Counted from the stretch's first letter, positions 46,306 through 54,712 are shown. The stretch is DNA of 55,685 nt from Rubripirellula sp. (GCA_029213145.1 JARGNK010000022.1:14917-70601), one strand, 5' to 3'. The notes: a model not told the origin generated them from the sequence alone. Program-made: numbers and translations.

Positions 46306-46806
46306 ATGAAAAGCGTACTTGCTTTGGCTGTTGCACTGGTTGTGGCACCAGGGTCCTGCCTTGCGGCGGATCTTGGTAAGTTCGGAATAGGCGGAGTCAA
46401 GAAGATTTCCCAGGAGCGTGCTGAAAATGTACGCGGCCTTGGTATTTTCTCCCGCTCCACCTCCGCCGCCGGTATTTCGATGAACATTGTTGACCCCAAC
46501 ACAGGGTCGCAGTGGAACCAGTTCAACACTGCATTCACCACGGCCGACGATACGAAGACAACGGCTGATGTTTCCAGCGACCCCAACTCGCTTGGTACCG
46601 GTGCAGAAACGAGCGGTTTGGCTCAAATCAGTGACATGAACGTCACCGTCTCGAACACGATCGATGGACAAACCGCAGCCTTTACCTTCTCTACACAAGG
46701 TATTGCCGGGTTGACCTCGGGTCGAGGCATCAGTGGATCATCTGCATCCTTCGGCTTCACCCCATCCTTCTCTGTTCCTGCAACCACAGCGACACCGCTG
46801 CCGTAG
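46306..46806 (+). CDS. Small secreted protein B of the VRGxG family
   Basis: The 166-residue product has a clear signal peptide (MKSVLALAVALVVAPGSCLA). The mature part begins ADLGKFGIGGVKKISQERA, then NVRGLG with VRGLG at residues 42-46 and DPNTGS at 63-68. The remaining 100 residues are low in charge and rich in Thr, Ser, Gly, Ala and Asn (for example TSGRGISGSSASFGF), with a beta-prone, amyloid-like composition. It has its own ribosome-binding site, dense inverted repeats upstream and a very strong terminator downstream, suggesting high, separately regulated expression. Together with the C39 peptidase and FapF-type barrel nearby it is the best candidate for the exported product. The function is inferred. 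Confidence 0.8.
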   Translation: MKSVLALAVALVVAPGSCLAADLGKFGIGGVKKISQERAENVRGLGIFSRSTSAAGISMNIVDPNTGSQWNQFNTAFTTADDTKTTADVSSDPNSLGTGAETSGLAQISDMNVTVSNTIDGQTAAFTFSTQGIAGLTSGRGISGSSASFGFTPSFSVPATTATPLP

Positions 46807-46834
46807 GGCAACCGTCAGAAACATCAATCAGCAG

Positions 46835-46874
46835 ACACGCTTGTTGCTCGTTCAGCGGCAAGCGTGTTTTTTTT
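46835..46874 (+). terminator. Strong Rho-independent terminator after small secreted protein B
   Basis: ACACGCTTG (46835-46843) pairs with CAAGCGTGT (46859-46867). Five more pairs (two G-U) extend the stem inward to a CGTTC loop, and eight T follow. It ends just before the stop of the convergent gene and could serve both strands in part. Confidence 0.92.
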
Positions 46875-46878
46875 GCGC

Positions 46879-47286
46879 TCAAAATCGCTCGACATAGGAC
46901 CAACCGGTGGTGAGGATCGAACCAGTCATTTGCCACTGCGATCCTTGAACCATCAGTCCAGCATTGACAGATACCTCCCGGTCTGTCCTGGCGCTCACAC
47001 TCGGTCGTCCAACAGGCTCTAAATCCGAGAAAAACCAGTCATCGCGTGCTGCCGTGTACTGCACAGAACGTTGACTGAGGGTGCTTCCTGTGTCTGGATC
47101 CAGGAAGGTTCCTACGATCAAACTAAACCCCTGCTGTGTAGTGAGCATGCCAAGGCCTCGCACTCGATCACTTTTCGCCGTGCTCACTGGCTTTAGATTG
47201 CTCAGACCAAACTTAGAAAGTCCCTCTGATCGCACAGGGGCAGCGAAGAAACTGATGAAAAGCAGGCCGATAGTCGTGCGAAACAT
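46879..47286 (-). CDS. Small secreted protein C of the VRGxG family
   Basis: Start placed at M-F-R-T-T-I-G (47286), the ATG that begins a signal peptide (to about residue 20, P-V-R-S); a 20-residue in-frame extension upstream lacks support. The product has 135 residues. The mature protein starts EGLSKFGLSNLKPVSTAKSD, then RVRGLG with VRGLG at 42-46, FSLIVGTFLDPDTGS with DPDTGS at 63-68. These positions are identical to those of protein B. The C-terminal half is beta-prone and ends in aromatic residues (G-W-S-Y-V-E-R-F). It is transcribed away from the MamK-like operon, so expression may be separate from the machinery. Function unknown; paralogue of A and B. Confidence 0.72.
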   Translation of the reverse strand: MFRTTIGLLFISFFAAPVRSEGLSKFGLSNLKPVSTAKSDRVRGLGMLTTQQGFSLIVGTFLDPDTGSTLSQRSVQYTAARDDWFFSDLEPVGRPSVSARTDREVSVNAGLMVQGSQWQMTGSILTTGWSYVERF

Positions 47287-47648
47287 AGCAACAATCCAAA
47301 CCCAGTATTTGCCGCATCTATTGTGAAACACGGCTTTTGCGAACACTTACCTAAGTGTTATCTAGGGCACGGTGCGCGCATTGTCAATTTTTTTCGGACT
47401 CAAGGCGACTCCTGTATTTTTTTTATTGTTGGGGGTGAAGGTTCTTACCGTCGATCTTCCATCCGATTTCATCGCAAAACTAAGGATTTTGGCGTTAATG
47501 TAATGCCCGCAGCGGCCCGAAAAATCCGCAATATCTGCATTTTCTGGCTAACCGCTAAATTTTGCCTATCTTTCCAGGCGGAAACCGCCGAAGAAACACC
47601 TACGGGATGATTCACCGTGACTTAACCCCCTTCAAGCTTAGGTGAGAG
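47287..47648. other. Divergent promoter gap before the MamK-like operon
   Basis: About 360 bases between two divergent genes, with no gene seen. It is AT-rich in its left half, with a T run near 47387 and another near 47420. A purine-rich GTGAGAG lies just before the ATG at 47649 and probably acts as ribosome-binding site. No clear -35/-10 pair stood out. Confidence 0.45.
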
Positions 47649-48737
47649 ATGACTTCTGACATTTTCTATGCGGGGATCGATCTGGGATCGATGAATTCTG
47701 CTGCGGTGGCGTCTAATTCATGCAGGGCCTTCTTACCCACAACTGTAGGGATCCCCAAAGATGGCTTAGCCGCCACTCTCCTAGGCGACGAGCCTTTGGT
47801 TGGAGAATCGATCGAGCAGCACAAAATGGCTTTGAAATTGGTGCGGCCGTTTCAATTTGGTGCATTGAAGTATGGAGAGCAAATTGCTGATCCGCCGGTA
47901 CACGCGGTCAGCTATGCAAAGAAGGTCTTGCGGCAACTCACTCAAGGGCTCGAAATCCCAGATGGGCAGCAAGTGCGTTGTGTGATGGGAGCGCCCTCAA
48001 GGTCCACTTTGGAGAATAAACAAACCCTCTTGTCAGTGGTCCGTGAGATTATGCCAACTGTTGCTTTGGTTCCTGAGCCATTTGCCGTCGCATATGGCTT
48101 GTTCTCCACAGCGCGGCAGGCTTTGATCATCGATGTCGGAGCGGGTACGACTGACCTTTGCCATTATTATGGCGCATTTCCACAGAGCGATGACCAGGCG
48201 ACCTTGGCGGTTGGAGGCGATCGAATCGATCAGTGGTTGACCGAGTTGATCATGGAGGAGTATCCCGAAACTGAGGTCACACTTGAGGCAGCGCGGGTTA
48301 TCAAAGAGATGCATGGGGATTTAAAGAGCGAGCATGGCCCTTGCGAGGTAGTGCTACCCACCAAGGATGGTGAATCAAGAGCCTACGACGTTTCCTCAGC
48401 ACTAGCGCAGAGTTGCCGCCTTTTTGCTGACCAACTGACGCTGGCCGTTTCCGATCTCCTGCGTCAAATTCCAGATCATTTCCGGGCTGAAGTTCTCAGC
48501 AATATTGTGCTCGCAGGTGGCGGTAGTCGTCTCCATGGCTTGGGAAATGCGCTGGAGCGGTCGTGTTCTTGCTTCGGGTTATGCAAGGTTTCTGCGATTT
48601 ATGATTCCAGATTCGCTGGCGCGGATGGAGCTCTCAAGTTGGCCATGAGAATAAATGATGACACATGGTCCGCGTTGACTCAAACCACACTCTCGGAGGC
48701 GTCCCCATCACAGACACTTCCGGGGGCGGCGGCATAG
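47649..48737 (+). CDS. MamK-like bacterial actin (actin/Hsp70-fold ATPase)
   Basis: The 362-residue protein has the actin-fold nucleotide motifs: phosphate-1 AGIDLGSMNSA (8-18), catalytic-Glu region PEPFAVAYGL (142-151), phosphate-2 IIDVGAGTTDLC (160-171) and adenosine motif NIVLAGGGSRLHGLG (285-299). The blocks PTTVGIPKDGLAATLLGDEP, VGAGTTD followed by DDQATLAVGGDRIDQWL, and FAGADGALKLA follow the layout of the magnetosome actin MamK closely, more than MreB or PilM, judged from memory. MamK forms dynamic filaments. No magnetosome gene is present, so a cytoskeletal role in placing the envelope machinery encoded downstream is inferred. It is the first gene of a five-gene same-strand run (gaps 103, 82, 41 and 40 bp). 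Confidence 0.85.
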   Translation: MTSDIFYAGIDLGSMNSAAVASNSCRAFLPTTVGIPKDGLAATLLGDEPLVGESIEQHKMALKLVRPFQFGALKYGEQIADPPVHAVSYAKKVLRQLTQGLEIPDGQQVRCVMGAPSRSTLENKQTLLSVVREIMPTVALVPEPFAVAYGLFSTARQALIIDVGAGTTDLCHYYGAFPQSDDQATLAVGGDRIDQWLTELIMEEYPETEVTLEAARVIKEMHGDLKSEHGPCEVVLPTKDGESRAYDVSSALAQSCRLFADQLTLAVSDLLRQIPDHFRAEVLSNIVLAGGGSRLHGLGNALERSCSCFGLCKVSAIYDSRFAGADGALKLAMRINDDTWSALTQTTLSEASPSQTLPGAAA

Positions 48738-48840
48738 AGATCACGGTTGATCAAACGCAGAAAACTGATTCCTAATACAACGGTTGTGAAGCCGAGAAGA
48801 AAACTGAATCAAGCATAGTCATCAATAAGTACGAATAGAC

Positions 48841-49674
48841 ATGTTCAACCAACAAGCCCATACCCAATTGATTTGTGGCTTCTTGTCACAAATCAATGAT
48901 CAACAGGCGAAGATCGATTCGCCTGAATTGGGTGTTGCGCCGGTTGGCATGCCGGATCAGGCAGAACATGCAAAATCGCTCGGCGAGATGACTTTGTCCG
49001 AGTTGTGTGAACTAGGTCAGCACCAAGTACAGAACCTGATTCAGGGAGGTAGCATCGACCGTTTGAGATGGATTTTAATCGGTGCTCTATCACTCCTTGT
49101 TATTCTTGTCGGTATCAGCCTGGTTTCTGCATTCGTTCGCAAATTGCGGCCTAAACAACGATCCAGTTTTCAACCAGGCCAGCAAAGAGCAGATGCACCG
49201 CGCGTCACCGCGGATATGCTGGGCAACCCTGGATCAGTCGGTTTCATTCCACTCGGACTTTCGCTTGACCATTTGCAGCCATCCTCAAGCAATCAAACTT
49301 CTTCGAAAGTTGATAAATCGAATGAAATGGATGCTCTCCAGACACGATTGCAGTCCTTGGAAAAGATGTTGACGGATCTAAGCCAGCAGGCAACTAGACC
49401 GTCGGCCGAAACCAGTGATGTACCGGAAAATGCGTGTGAGAGTCCCACCATTCAGAAAGACGTTTCGCGGGTGGAGCAACCTGTCAGTGGGGATCGGCTT
49501 CCTCGCCAATTTGCCCCTACCCTGCCATCTTCATCCTCTTCCCATTGCAGACCAGGTGAATTGGGGCAAGGACCATCCGATGATCCATGTGCGTCCAACA
49601 GACCGAATGAGCTAGACAAGCTTTCATTAGGTATCCTTGCTGAGAATCTTCCCTTGAGAGAGACGGCAACCTAA
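48841..49674 (+). CDS. Single-pass membrane protein with coiled coil, unknown family
   Basis: The 277-residue protein has about 75 N-terminal polar residues (containing M-T-L-S-E-L-C-E-L), then one strong membrane segment (WILIGALSLLVILVGISLVS, about residues 77-96). Basic residues follow it (R-K-L-R-P-K-Q-R). A long polar part contains a short predicted coiled coil (ALQTRLQSLEKMLTDLSQQA) and a disordered Ser/Pro-rich tail. The basic cluster after the segment suggests the larger part lies in the cytoplasm. Placed between the actin-like gene and the barrel gene, it could tether filaments to the membrane, but this is inference and no homologue is recognised. Confidence 0.7.
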   Translation: MFNQQAHTQLICGFLSQINDQQAKIDSPELGVAPVGMPDQAEHAKSLGEMTLSELCELGQHQVQNLIQGGSIDRLRWILIGALSLLVILVGISLVSAFVRKLRPKQRSSFQPGQQRADAPRVTADMLGNPGSVGFIPLGLSLDHLQPSSSNQTSSKVDKSNEMDALQTRLQSLEKMLTDLSQQATRPSAETSDVPENACESPTIQKDVSRVEQPVSGDRLPRQFAPTLPSSSSSHCRPGELGQGPSDDPCASNRPNELDKLSLGILAENLPLRETAT

Positions 49675-49756
49675 AACCCTTGTCAGTGCTTCAGCGAAGA
49701 CCGTGTTTTATCGTAAGGGTTACCCCCTCTTAAAAACGAATGAATGCCGCATTTAG

Positions 49757-51502
49757 GTGCAATTGGTTTTGTTTGAACGATTTTCCAAACTCGTTGCATT
49801 CCATAATTTGGCGATGGCCGCTGCGCCAATTTTGCTCGCGGTCATTTTGATTTTGTTTTTTGGGGATTTGGATCACGAAGGACGCCCTGGGGCAGCGAAG
49901 CGTGAAGCAACGCAACCAAGGATAGCGGTGCAAAATGGCGCGAACCAACGTAACCAGCAGCTTGGTGAATCGAATGGTCAAACACAAGCACCGGAAGCGA
50001 CCAGCTCAAAGACTCAAGCCGATGGGTTGACCGATGTCGTCTCATTAGGAGCGTCGGCGGCGGATCACTCTGCAACTCTCAGTGAGAGTCCAGATGAACC
50101 ACCAAAAAGTATTCAAGAATTCGATCCCGACGGATCCCAACATATTGCAATCCCCAGGTTCGAAAACCCGATTGATCATCAGTGGCTGCGAATTACTCCA
50201 CGATTGTTGGACATGAAGGATGTCCCCCATGTTCAACGCGGAGTCATCACTGCTGATCACGACCGAAGGCCAACTAACATCGAGCAACGGCGAATCGAGC
50301 AACCTGAGGGATCGGCACTTCCTCTTTCCAAGACCGCGTCTGAAAGTGTGACCGTGGCTGAAAGTGTGACCGTGGCTGAAAGCGGGATCGTGGCTGATAA
50401 TCGCGTCGACGAATTTTTTGTTAACGATGAGAGACAACCCGCGCGAACCGACGACTTGGAACAAGAGGGGCGATCTTTTGCCAGTGCCTTTCCTGCCAAT
50501 TATCCGATCGACGATGAGTTGGTCATCCTAGCGCAGGCCGTCCAGTCCGAGGGAAGCGATGGCGAAAAAGAAAATGGAGCTGGTTCAGCTGGTAGCGGCG
50601 AGGAAGAATATGGAATTCCACCCCCTCGGCGAATCCCAATATTCTTGCAGGAAACATCCGTTCTCTTACCACCAGGAGAATATCAGTATGAAACGGGGTT
50701 GCGCTACAGCACGAACTCGACCGTTTTTCCCGCCTCTGCAATCTTGGACGGATCCGCATTCGTGGCGAACGCGGATCAAAAACAGCAAACAATTTCCATG
50801 CCATTAGAATTCCGATTTGGAATCGCAGAGGAACTCCAAGGTTTCGTTAGCATTCCCCTTGGATGGTCCAAGCAAAGAATCACATTCCAATCGGTGGAGC
50901 GAGCAGAGGATCGCGTTTTTGGTGTCGGTGACTTATCCTTCGGTCTGACCAAGTTGCTGTGGCAATGGAAAGAGGATCAAACTCGATTTCTTGGTTCTGT
51001 TTCCGCTTCTGCTCCAACAGGTCCATCCGCCTTTGCGATTGGTGGCCAGTCGGACCTTGCCGCTTTGGGGCGCGGTTATTGGACGGTCGGCGGCGGCGTA
51101 AATCTTGTTCGGTCAATCGATCCCGTTTCGATCTTTGGCGGTACGGGATACACCTACACATTTGCAACCGATGTCGGCCAGGGGCAAAGGTTGGATGCTG
51201 GAAACTCGCTCTTCTACTCAATCGGATTGGGATATTCGGTGAATCCGACTGTTTCAATGAACGTTGCATTCGCTGGTTCCTATGGCGGTGAGCTAAAGCT
51301 AAACGGAAGCACGCTTCCGGGGAGTTCGACGGAACCGTTGTCCCTGAAGATTGCTGCAACCTTTGCCAACGTAAAGAAACGCACCCTGTTGCAAAGCATG
51401 GCGAACAAATACACGACACCCACGCTGCGAGAACCGTACGTCCGGTTTGGGTTAACACAATTCGCTGGTGATGTCGATTTTGGAATCCGGATCACTTACT
51501 AA
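49757..51502 (+). CDS. FapF/'transporter'-type outer-membrane barrel with anchored disordered linker
   Basis: The start is GTG 49757; ATG 49814 is an alternative that would still keep the hydrophobic segment (APILLAVILILFF). The product has 581 residues. About 255 disordered residues follow the anchor, with I-P-R-F-E at 132-136 (also in the other anchored barrel protein) and a triplicated E-S-V-T-V-A-like unit. The C-terminal 280 residues form the barrel: PIFLQETSVLLPPGEYQYET, LEFRFGIAEELQGFVSIPLG, VFGVGDLSFGLTKLLWQW, SVSASAPTGPS, YWTVGGGVNLVRSIDP and a final D-V-D-F-G-I-R-I-T-Y strand. This is the pattern of PF13557-like proteins including the amyloid exporter FapF, from memory. A C39 peptidase gene follows, as in fap operons. 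Confidence 0.78.
   Translation: MQLVLFERFSKLVAFHNLAMAAAPILLAVILILFFGDLDHEGRPGAAKREATQPRIAVQNGANQRNQQLGESNGQTQAPEATSSKTQADGLTDVVSLGASAADHSATLSESPDEPPKSIQEFDPDGSQHIAIPRFENPIDHQWLRITPRLLDMKDVPHVQRGVITADHDRRPTNIEQRRIEQPEGSALPLSKTASESVTVAESVTVAESGIVADNRVDEFFVNDERQPARTDDLEQEGRSFASAFPANYPIDDELVILAQAVQSEGSDGEKENGAGSAGSGEEEYGIPPPRRIPIFLQETSVLLPPGEYQYETGLRYSTNSTVFPASAILDGSAFVANADQKQQTISMPLEFRFGIAEELQGFVSIPLGWSKQRITFQSVERAEDRVFGVGDLSFGLTKLLWQWKEDQTRFLGSVSASAPTGPSAFAIGGQSDLAALGRGYWTVGGGVNLVRSIDPVSIFGGTGYTYTFATDVGQGQRLDAGNSLFYSIGLGYSVNPTVSMNVAFAGSYGGELKLNGSTLPGSSTEPLSLKIAATFANVKKRTLLQSMANKYTTPTLREPYVRFGLTQFAGDVDFGIRITY
50342..50395. repeat. 18-bp triplication in the FapF-like linker
   Basis: GAAAGTGTGACCGTGGCT occurs twice exactly (50342-50359, 50360-50377). 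A third copy (50378-50395) has three changes. The unit encodes E-S-V-T-V-A in frame within the disordered linker, so it lengthens the linker without breaking the gene. Confidence 0.95.
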
Positions 51503-51543
51503 TCAGTGGGTTACCGAGGAATCAACTGAACGAGGACAATGGA

Positions 51544-52296
51544 ATGGATGCTTCAGCATGGAATGGCCCGGAAACACCTAATCGACGCAAAATGGTAATT
51601 GAAATGTTGTCGTTGGGAGCACTTCTCACGGGCGGTGCTGCTTTTTCCCCGACATTGCTCGCAGAGGAGAATCCGGATGCAACCCGCTCTCCGATTCGTA
51701 ACGACGCCAGAGACTTCAGCGTCTATCCAAAGAATCGAAAAGAGCTGAGTCGAGAAGACATCGTGATGCAGCGGCGTGACTTTTCTTGTGGTGCTGCGGC
51801 ATTAGCGACGGTCTTTCGCTATTACTGGCGTGAACCTGCGAACGAAGATATCTTTCTTCGCCTGATCCAGGCCAATCTCAATTTCGAAGAGTTTCGCGAT
51901 CGCGTACGAAACGGCCTGACGCTTACGGACCTGCAAAACGCGGCAGATGATGTTGGGTACGAGGCGGTCATCGGTACGCTAACGCTGGATCAATTGGGAG
52001 AAAGTTTGCTACCGCTGATCGTTGGTATCACAGTCAATAACTACGATCACTTTGTGGTGGTACGGGGCGTGATACGAGATTACGTCTATTTAGCGGATCC
52101 AATTTATGGACGCGTGAGAACTCCAGCGGATAAGTTCGCTGAATCTTGGCAAGAGAACGCGATTCTAGCTGTGATCAAACCCGGAGCGGATCCGATGAAA
52201 AGCTCGCCTTTATTCGTGACGGACTACGAAGCGAGTCGTGGGCAGTTGAACAACCTCGTCATTCGAAACCAAATTACTGGCCGGCTATTCCCGTGA
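51544..52296 (+). CDS. C39-type cysteine peptidase, FapD-like, exported
   Basis: The 250-residue protein starts at an ATG preceded by GAGGAC about eight bases upstream. Its leader has an Arg-Arg (N-R-R-K-M) before a hydrophobic stretch (MLSLGALLTGGAAF), which suggests Tat or Sec export. The C39 domain carries Gln76, Cys82 in RRDFSCGAAALATVFRYYW, His169 in NYDHFVVVRG and Asp185 in VYLADPIYGRV, a complete catalytic set. C39 peptidases cut leaders after Gly-Gly-like sites; stand-alone forms such as FapD support export of amyloid proteins. The gene follows the FapF-type barrel gene by 41 bp, so the pair is probably one functional unit. Likely substrates are the three VRGxG proteins nearby, by inference. 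Confidence 0.88.
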   Translation: MDASAWNGPETPNRRKMVIEMLSLGALLTGGAAFSPTLLAEENPDATRSPIRNDARDFSVYPKNRKELSREDIVMQRRDFSCGAAALATVFRYYWREPANEDIFLRLIQANLNFEEFRDRVRNGLTLTDLQNAADDVGYEAVIGTLTLDQLGESLLPLIVGITVNNYDHFVVVRGVIRDYVYLADPIYGRVRTPADKFAESWQENAILAVIKPGADPMKSSPLFVTDYEASRGQLNNLVIRNQITGRLFP

Positions 52297-52336
52297 CGGC
52301 AGAAGTCTTATTGGAACATGAAGTATCCAAGAAACA

Positions 52337-54667
52337 TTGAAGTACGCTATTTGCTTTTGCATTGGTAGGTTTGCTGTGTTTGACAGAATCAAATTACGAC
52401 GATTCGCCGAGAACGGTATTCAAGTATGCGCGTCAAGTATGTTTTGGTTGATCTTCTGGGCCGCTGCAACTCATGACTCAATTGGTTCTGAAACCAGTGA
52501 TCGCGGCAGCCATCTACGCGAGAGTCATGAAGACACAAGAAAATCGCCGACGACGAGGGATATACCAGAGTTGAATAACCAGGGGGCAAATAAACGACCT
52601 TCGCTGGGGACGCCGTTCGCTCGACTCCTGAGTGCCGATAAGATTGGTGGGGATCGGCCTCTCCCGACTGCAACAGATGCAAAGGGTGACGATAACCCGC
52701 CAGAAGAAACAAGTGTGAGTGGTGAACCAAATGGAGGAAGCGCTGCCTTGTTAACCACGGACGATAAGCGATTGAGGGCCGCCGTGGTGAAATTGTTGCA
52801 ACGAAAAATGTCGGAAGGTGAGCTCCGAAATTTCGGTGTCCGCGTCGCTTGCCGAGAAGGGTTGGTTTTGTTGACGGGACAAGTGCAGTCGAGCGAGCAG
52901 CGGGAGACCTTAGTACGTTGCGTCCAATCCGTCCCTGGGGTGATTGATACGATCGCAGACCTAACCATTAATGACACTTTACCATCGGAAGCGGGCCGTA
53001 CAGCCGAGGCGGATCGTACAGTCGAAGCGGGACTAGAAGAGACGGAACTGATTGAGTTGGTTCCACCAACTCGGTTGCAAGCGAATCAAGAAGAAATCAA
53101 TTTGCATGCCCCCTCTGCCTCAGGATCGGGCGCAGGCAAATCGACTGCGATAAACCTAGGCGAGTCCTTCATCAGCTTGCCTGAGCAGAACCGTAGCTAT
53201 GCGAATTCAAAGGATTCTTTGCGTTTGTCCAAAACTGGGTCAGGGATTCCCGCTGAGTCGAAAAACGTAGGTATCTCGACACGGGGAATTCGTGAACAAG
53301 GCCGCCCTCTTCAATCATCACCCTTACTCCCGGAACCCAGCAAACGAATGTTTGCAATGATGCACGAGCCGACGGCGGCAAGACCTTTGGAAGGATCACC
53401 CGTGCAACGTAAAGCAGGTCTTGGGTCGAGCAATCATTCCATCTCGAGCCGAACCCCTACTGCGACGCCGGTCGCCATCCAGGTTCCAGCTAGTTTGGAC
53501 ACCGTGATGCAAAGTACAGACACTGAGTTGCTCCCAGTTCCAGCCCCAGAATCAAGTTTACAATGGCCTAACGACACACGTGATTTCATGTCGACTGCAA
53601 TGGTCGGTGAACCCGCGGGCCAGCAGCATTTGAGTCTACGGCCCTTCGAAAGAATCCTGCGATGCGGACAGGCTTCGGGGAGAGCCGTCTGTTCGCTATG
53701 TCAATACTTGGGGGGGGTTACCTGTTCCTGTTGTGCGCAGGAAGAACTCACCTTTGGCACTGAAGGAACTTATCTCGGTGTGATCGGTGAGGGCAACAAT
53801 CAACTGGTCATCATTGATGATCTCACAGGCGAAACCGTTGTTTCCGACTCACAGATCGGTTTTGCTGCAGGCCAGCGTTTTTGGCTTGGTGTTGAGGATA
53901 ACGGTGTAGGAATTGTTGGAGAATATTGGTTGCTTGGCAGTCGGTTGATTGATGCGACCTTTGCCTATGTACCACCGAGTGATGTTGCTTTTCAAAGCAA
54001 CTACATGTTGGACCTCCATGTATTTGACCTTCTGTATTTCCACGAGTTTTGCTGCCATGGCTACACTCTCCGAGCAAGCTTAGGAGGGCGGTACGCAGAT
54101 TTGGACCGAGCCATCACCTTGACAGCAAGCGGTAAAAGTGGGGGCGTTTTCATCAATGGAAACACACGTTCCAATTATGACAGCGATGGCTTCGGTGGAG
54201 TTGCAACCCTAGCGGGTAGCACTCCGATTCGTTGGCTGGGTGCGCAGCGAGCGTGCTCGAACTGGTCTTTCTTCTGGGAGTTCGCTGGTTCAATCTTGCA
54301 AACCAATGCAGTGGTTCAGGGGCGGAGCGCTGTCAATGCGTTTCATTCAGATGGATCATCCGAGTTTTCCAATACGGTTGATGAAGACCATATCTTCTGG
54401 GATGGAATCACTGCGAACGGTATGATGCAGTTAGGAATCGCTCGGACCTTTGGCTTCCCGAACAAAAAATGCTTCGGTAATCTTTATTGTGGGTTTGAAG
54501 GACACATATGGGAGACTGCACCAGTAGACGTCACCACGTTGTCTCAAGCATCTGTTGCGGCACCAGGAAGTGGAGACTTTGGGGGATCCATTCGCGGTAC
54601 CACGTTATCGAATCCAACCAACCTAGCACTCGCCGGTTTCGTTTGGGGAGTTTCCGTTTTTCACTAA
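52337..54667 (+). CDS. BON-domain protein with C-terminal outer-membrane barrel
   Basis: The start is TTG 52337, or more likely GTG 52376 (M-F-D-R-I-K-L), which puts a signal peptide at the front. From the TTG it has 776 residues. A BON domain lies at about 144-213 (RLRAAVVKLLQRKMSEGELR, EGLVLLTGQVQSSEQRETLV); such domains bind membranes or outer-membrane complexes. A disordered Ser/Pro-rich part follows to about residue 430. A block of six cysteines (RILRCGQASGRAVCSLCQYL and GGVTCSCCAQEE) stands just before the barrel. Barrel strands include FGTEGTYLGVIGEG, QRFWLGVEDNGVGIVGEYWL, LRASLGGRYADLDRAITL and a final F-V-W-G-V-S-V-F-H. It resembles the other Cys-rich barrel protein of the region. 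Last gene of the MamK-like operon. Confidence 0.75.
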   Translation: MKYAICFCIGRFAVFDRIKLRRFAENGIQVCASSMFWLIFWAAATHDSIGSETSDRGSHLRESHEDTRKSPTTRDIPELNNQGANKRPSLGTPFARLLSADKIGGDRPLPTATDAKGDDNPPEETSVSGEPNGGSAALLTTDDKRLRAAVVKLLQRKMSEGELRNFGVRVACREGLVLLTGQVQSSEQRETLVRCVQSVPGVIDTIADLTINDTLPSEAGRTAEADRTVEAGLEETELIELVPPTRLQANQEEINLHAPSASGSGAGKSTAINLGESFISLPEQNRSYANSKDSLRLSKTGSGIPAESKNVGISTRGIREQGRPLQSSPLLPEPSKRMFAMMHEPTAARPLEGSPVQRKAGLGSSNHSISSRTPTATPVAIQVPASLDTVMQSTDTELLPVPAPESSLQWPNDTRDFMSTAMVGEPAGQQHLSLRPFERILRCGQASGRAVCSLCQYLGGVTCSCCAQEELTFGTEGTYLGVIGEGNNQLVIIDDLTGETVVSDSQIGFAAGQRFWLGVEDNGVGIVGEYWLLGSRLIDATFAYVPPSDVAFQSNYMLDLHVFDLLYFHEFCCHGYTLRASLGGRYADLDRAITLTASGKSGGVFINGNTRSNYDSDGFGGVATLAGSTPIRWLGAQRACSNWSFFWEFAGSILQTNAVVQGRSAVNAFHSDGSSEFSNTVDEDHIFWDGITANGMMQLGIARTFGFPNKKCFGNLYCGFEGHIWETAPVDVTTLSQASVAAPGSGDFGGSIRGTTLSNPTNLALAGFVWGVSVFH

Positions 54668-54712
54668 CTGACCATTTTTAAAAAACAATGTTTCTACTGT
54701 CCCATCAACGGT

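Noticed and set aside
47649..48737. Magnetosome gene cluster suggested by the MamK-like actin
   Set aside because: No mamA, mamB, mamM, mamI, mamQ or other magnetosome gene is present in the window.
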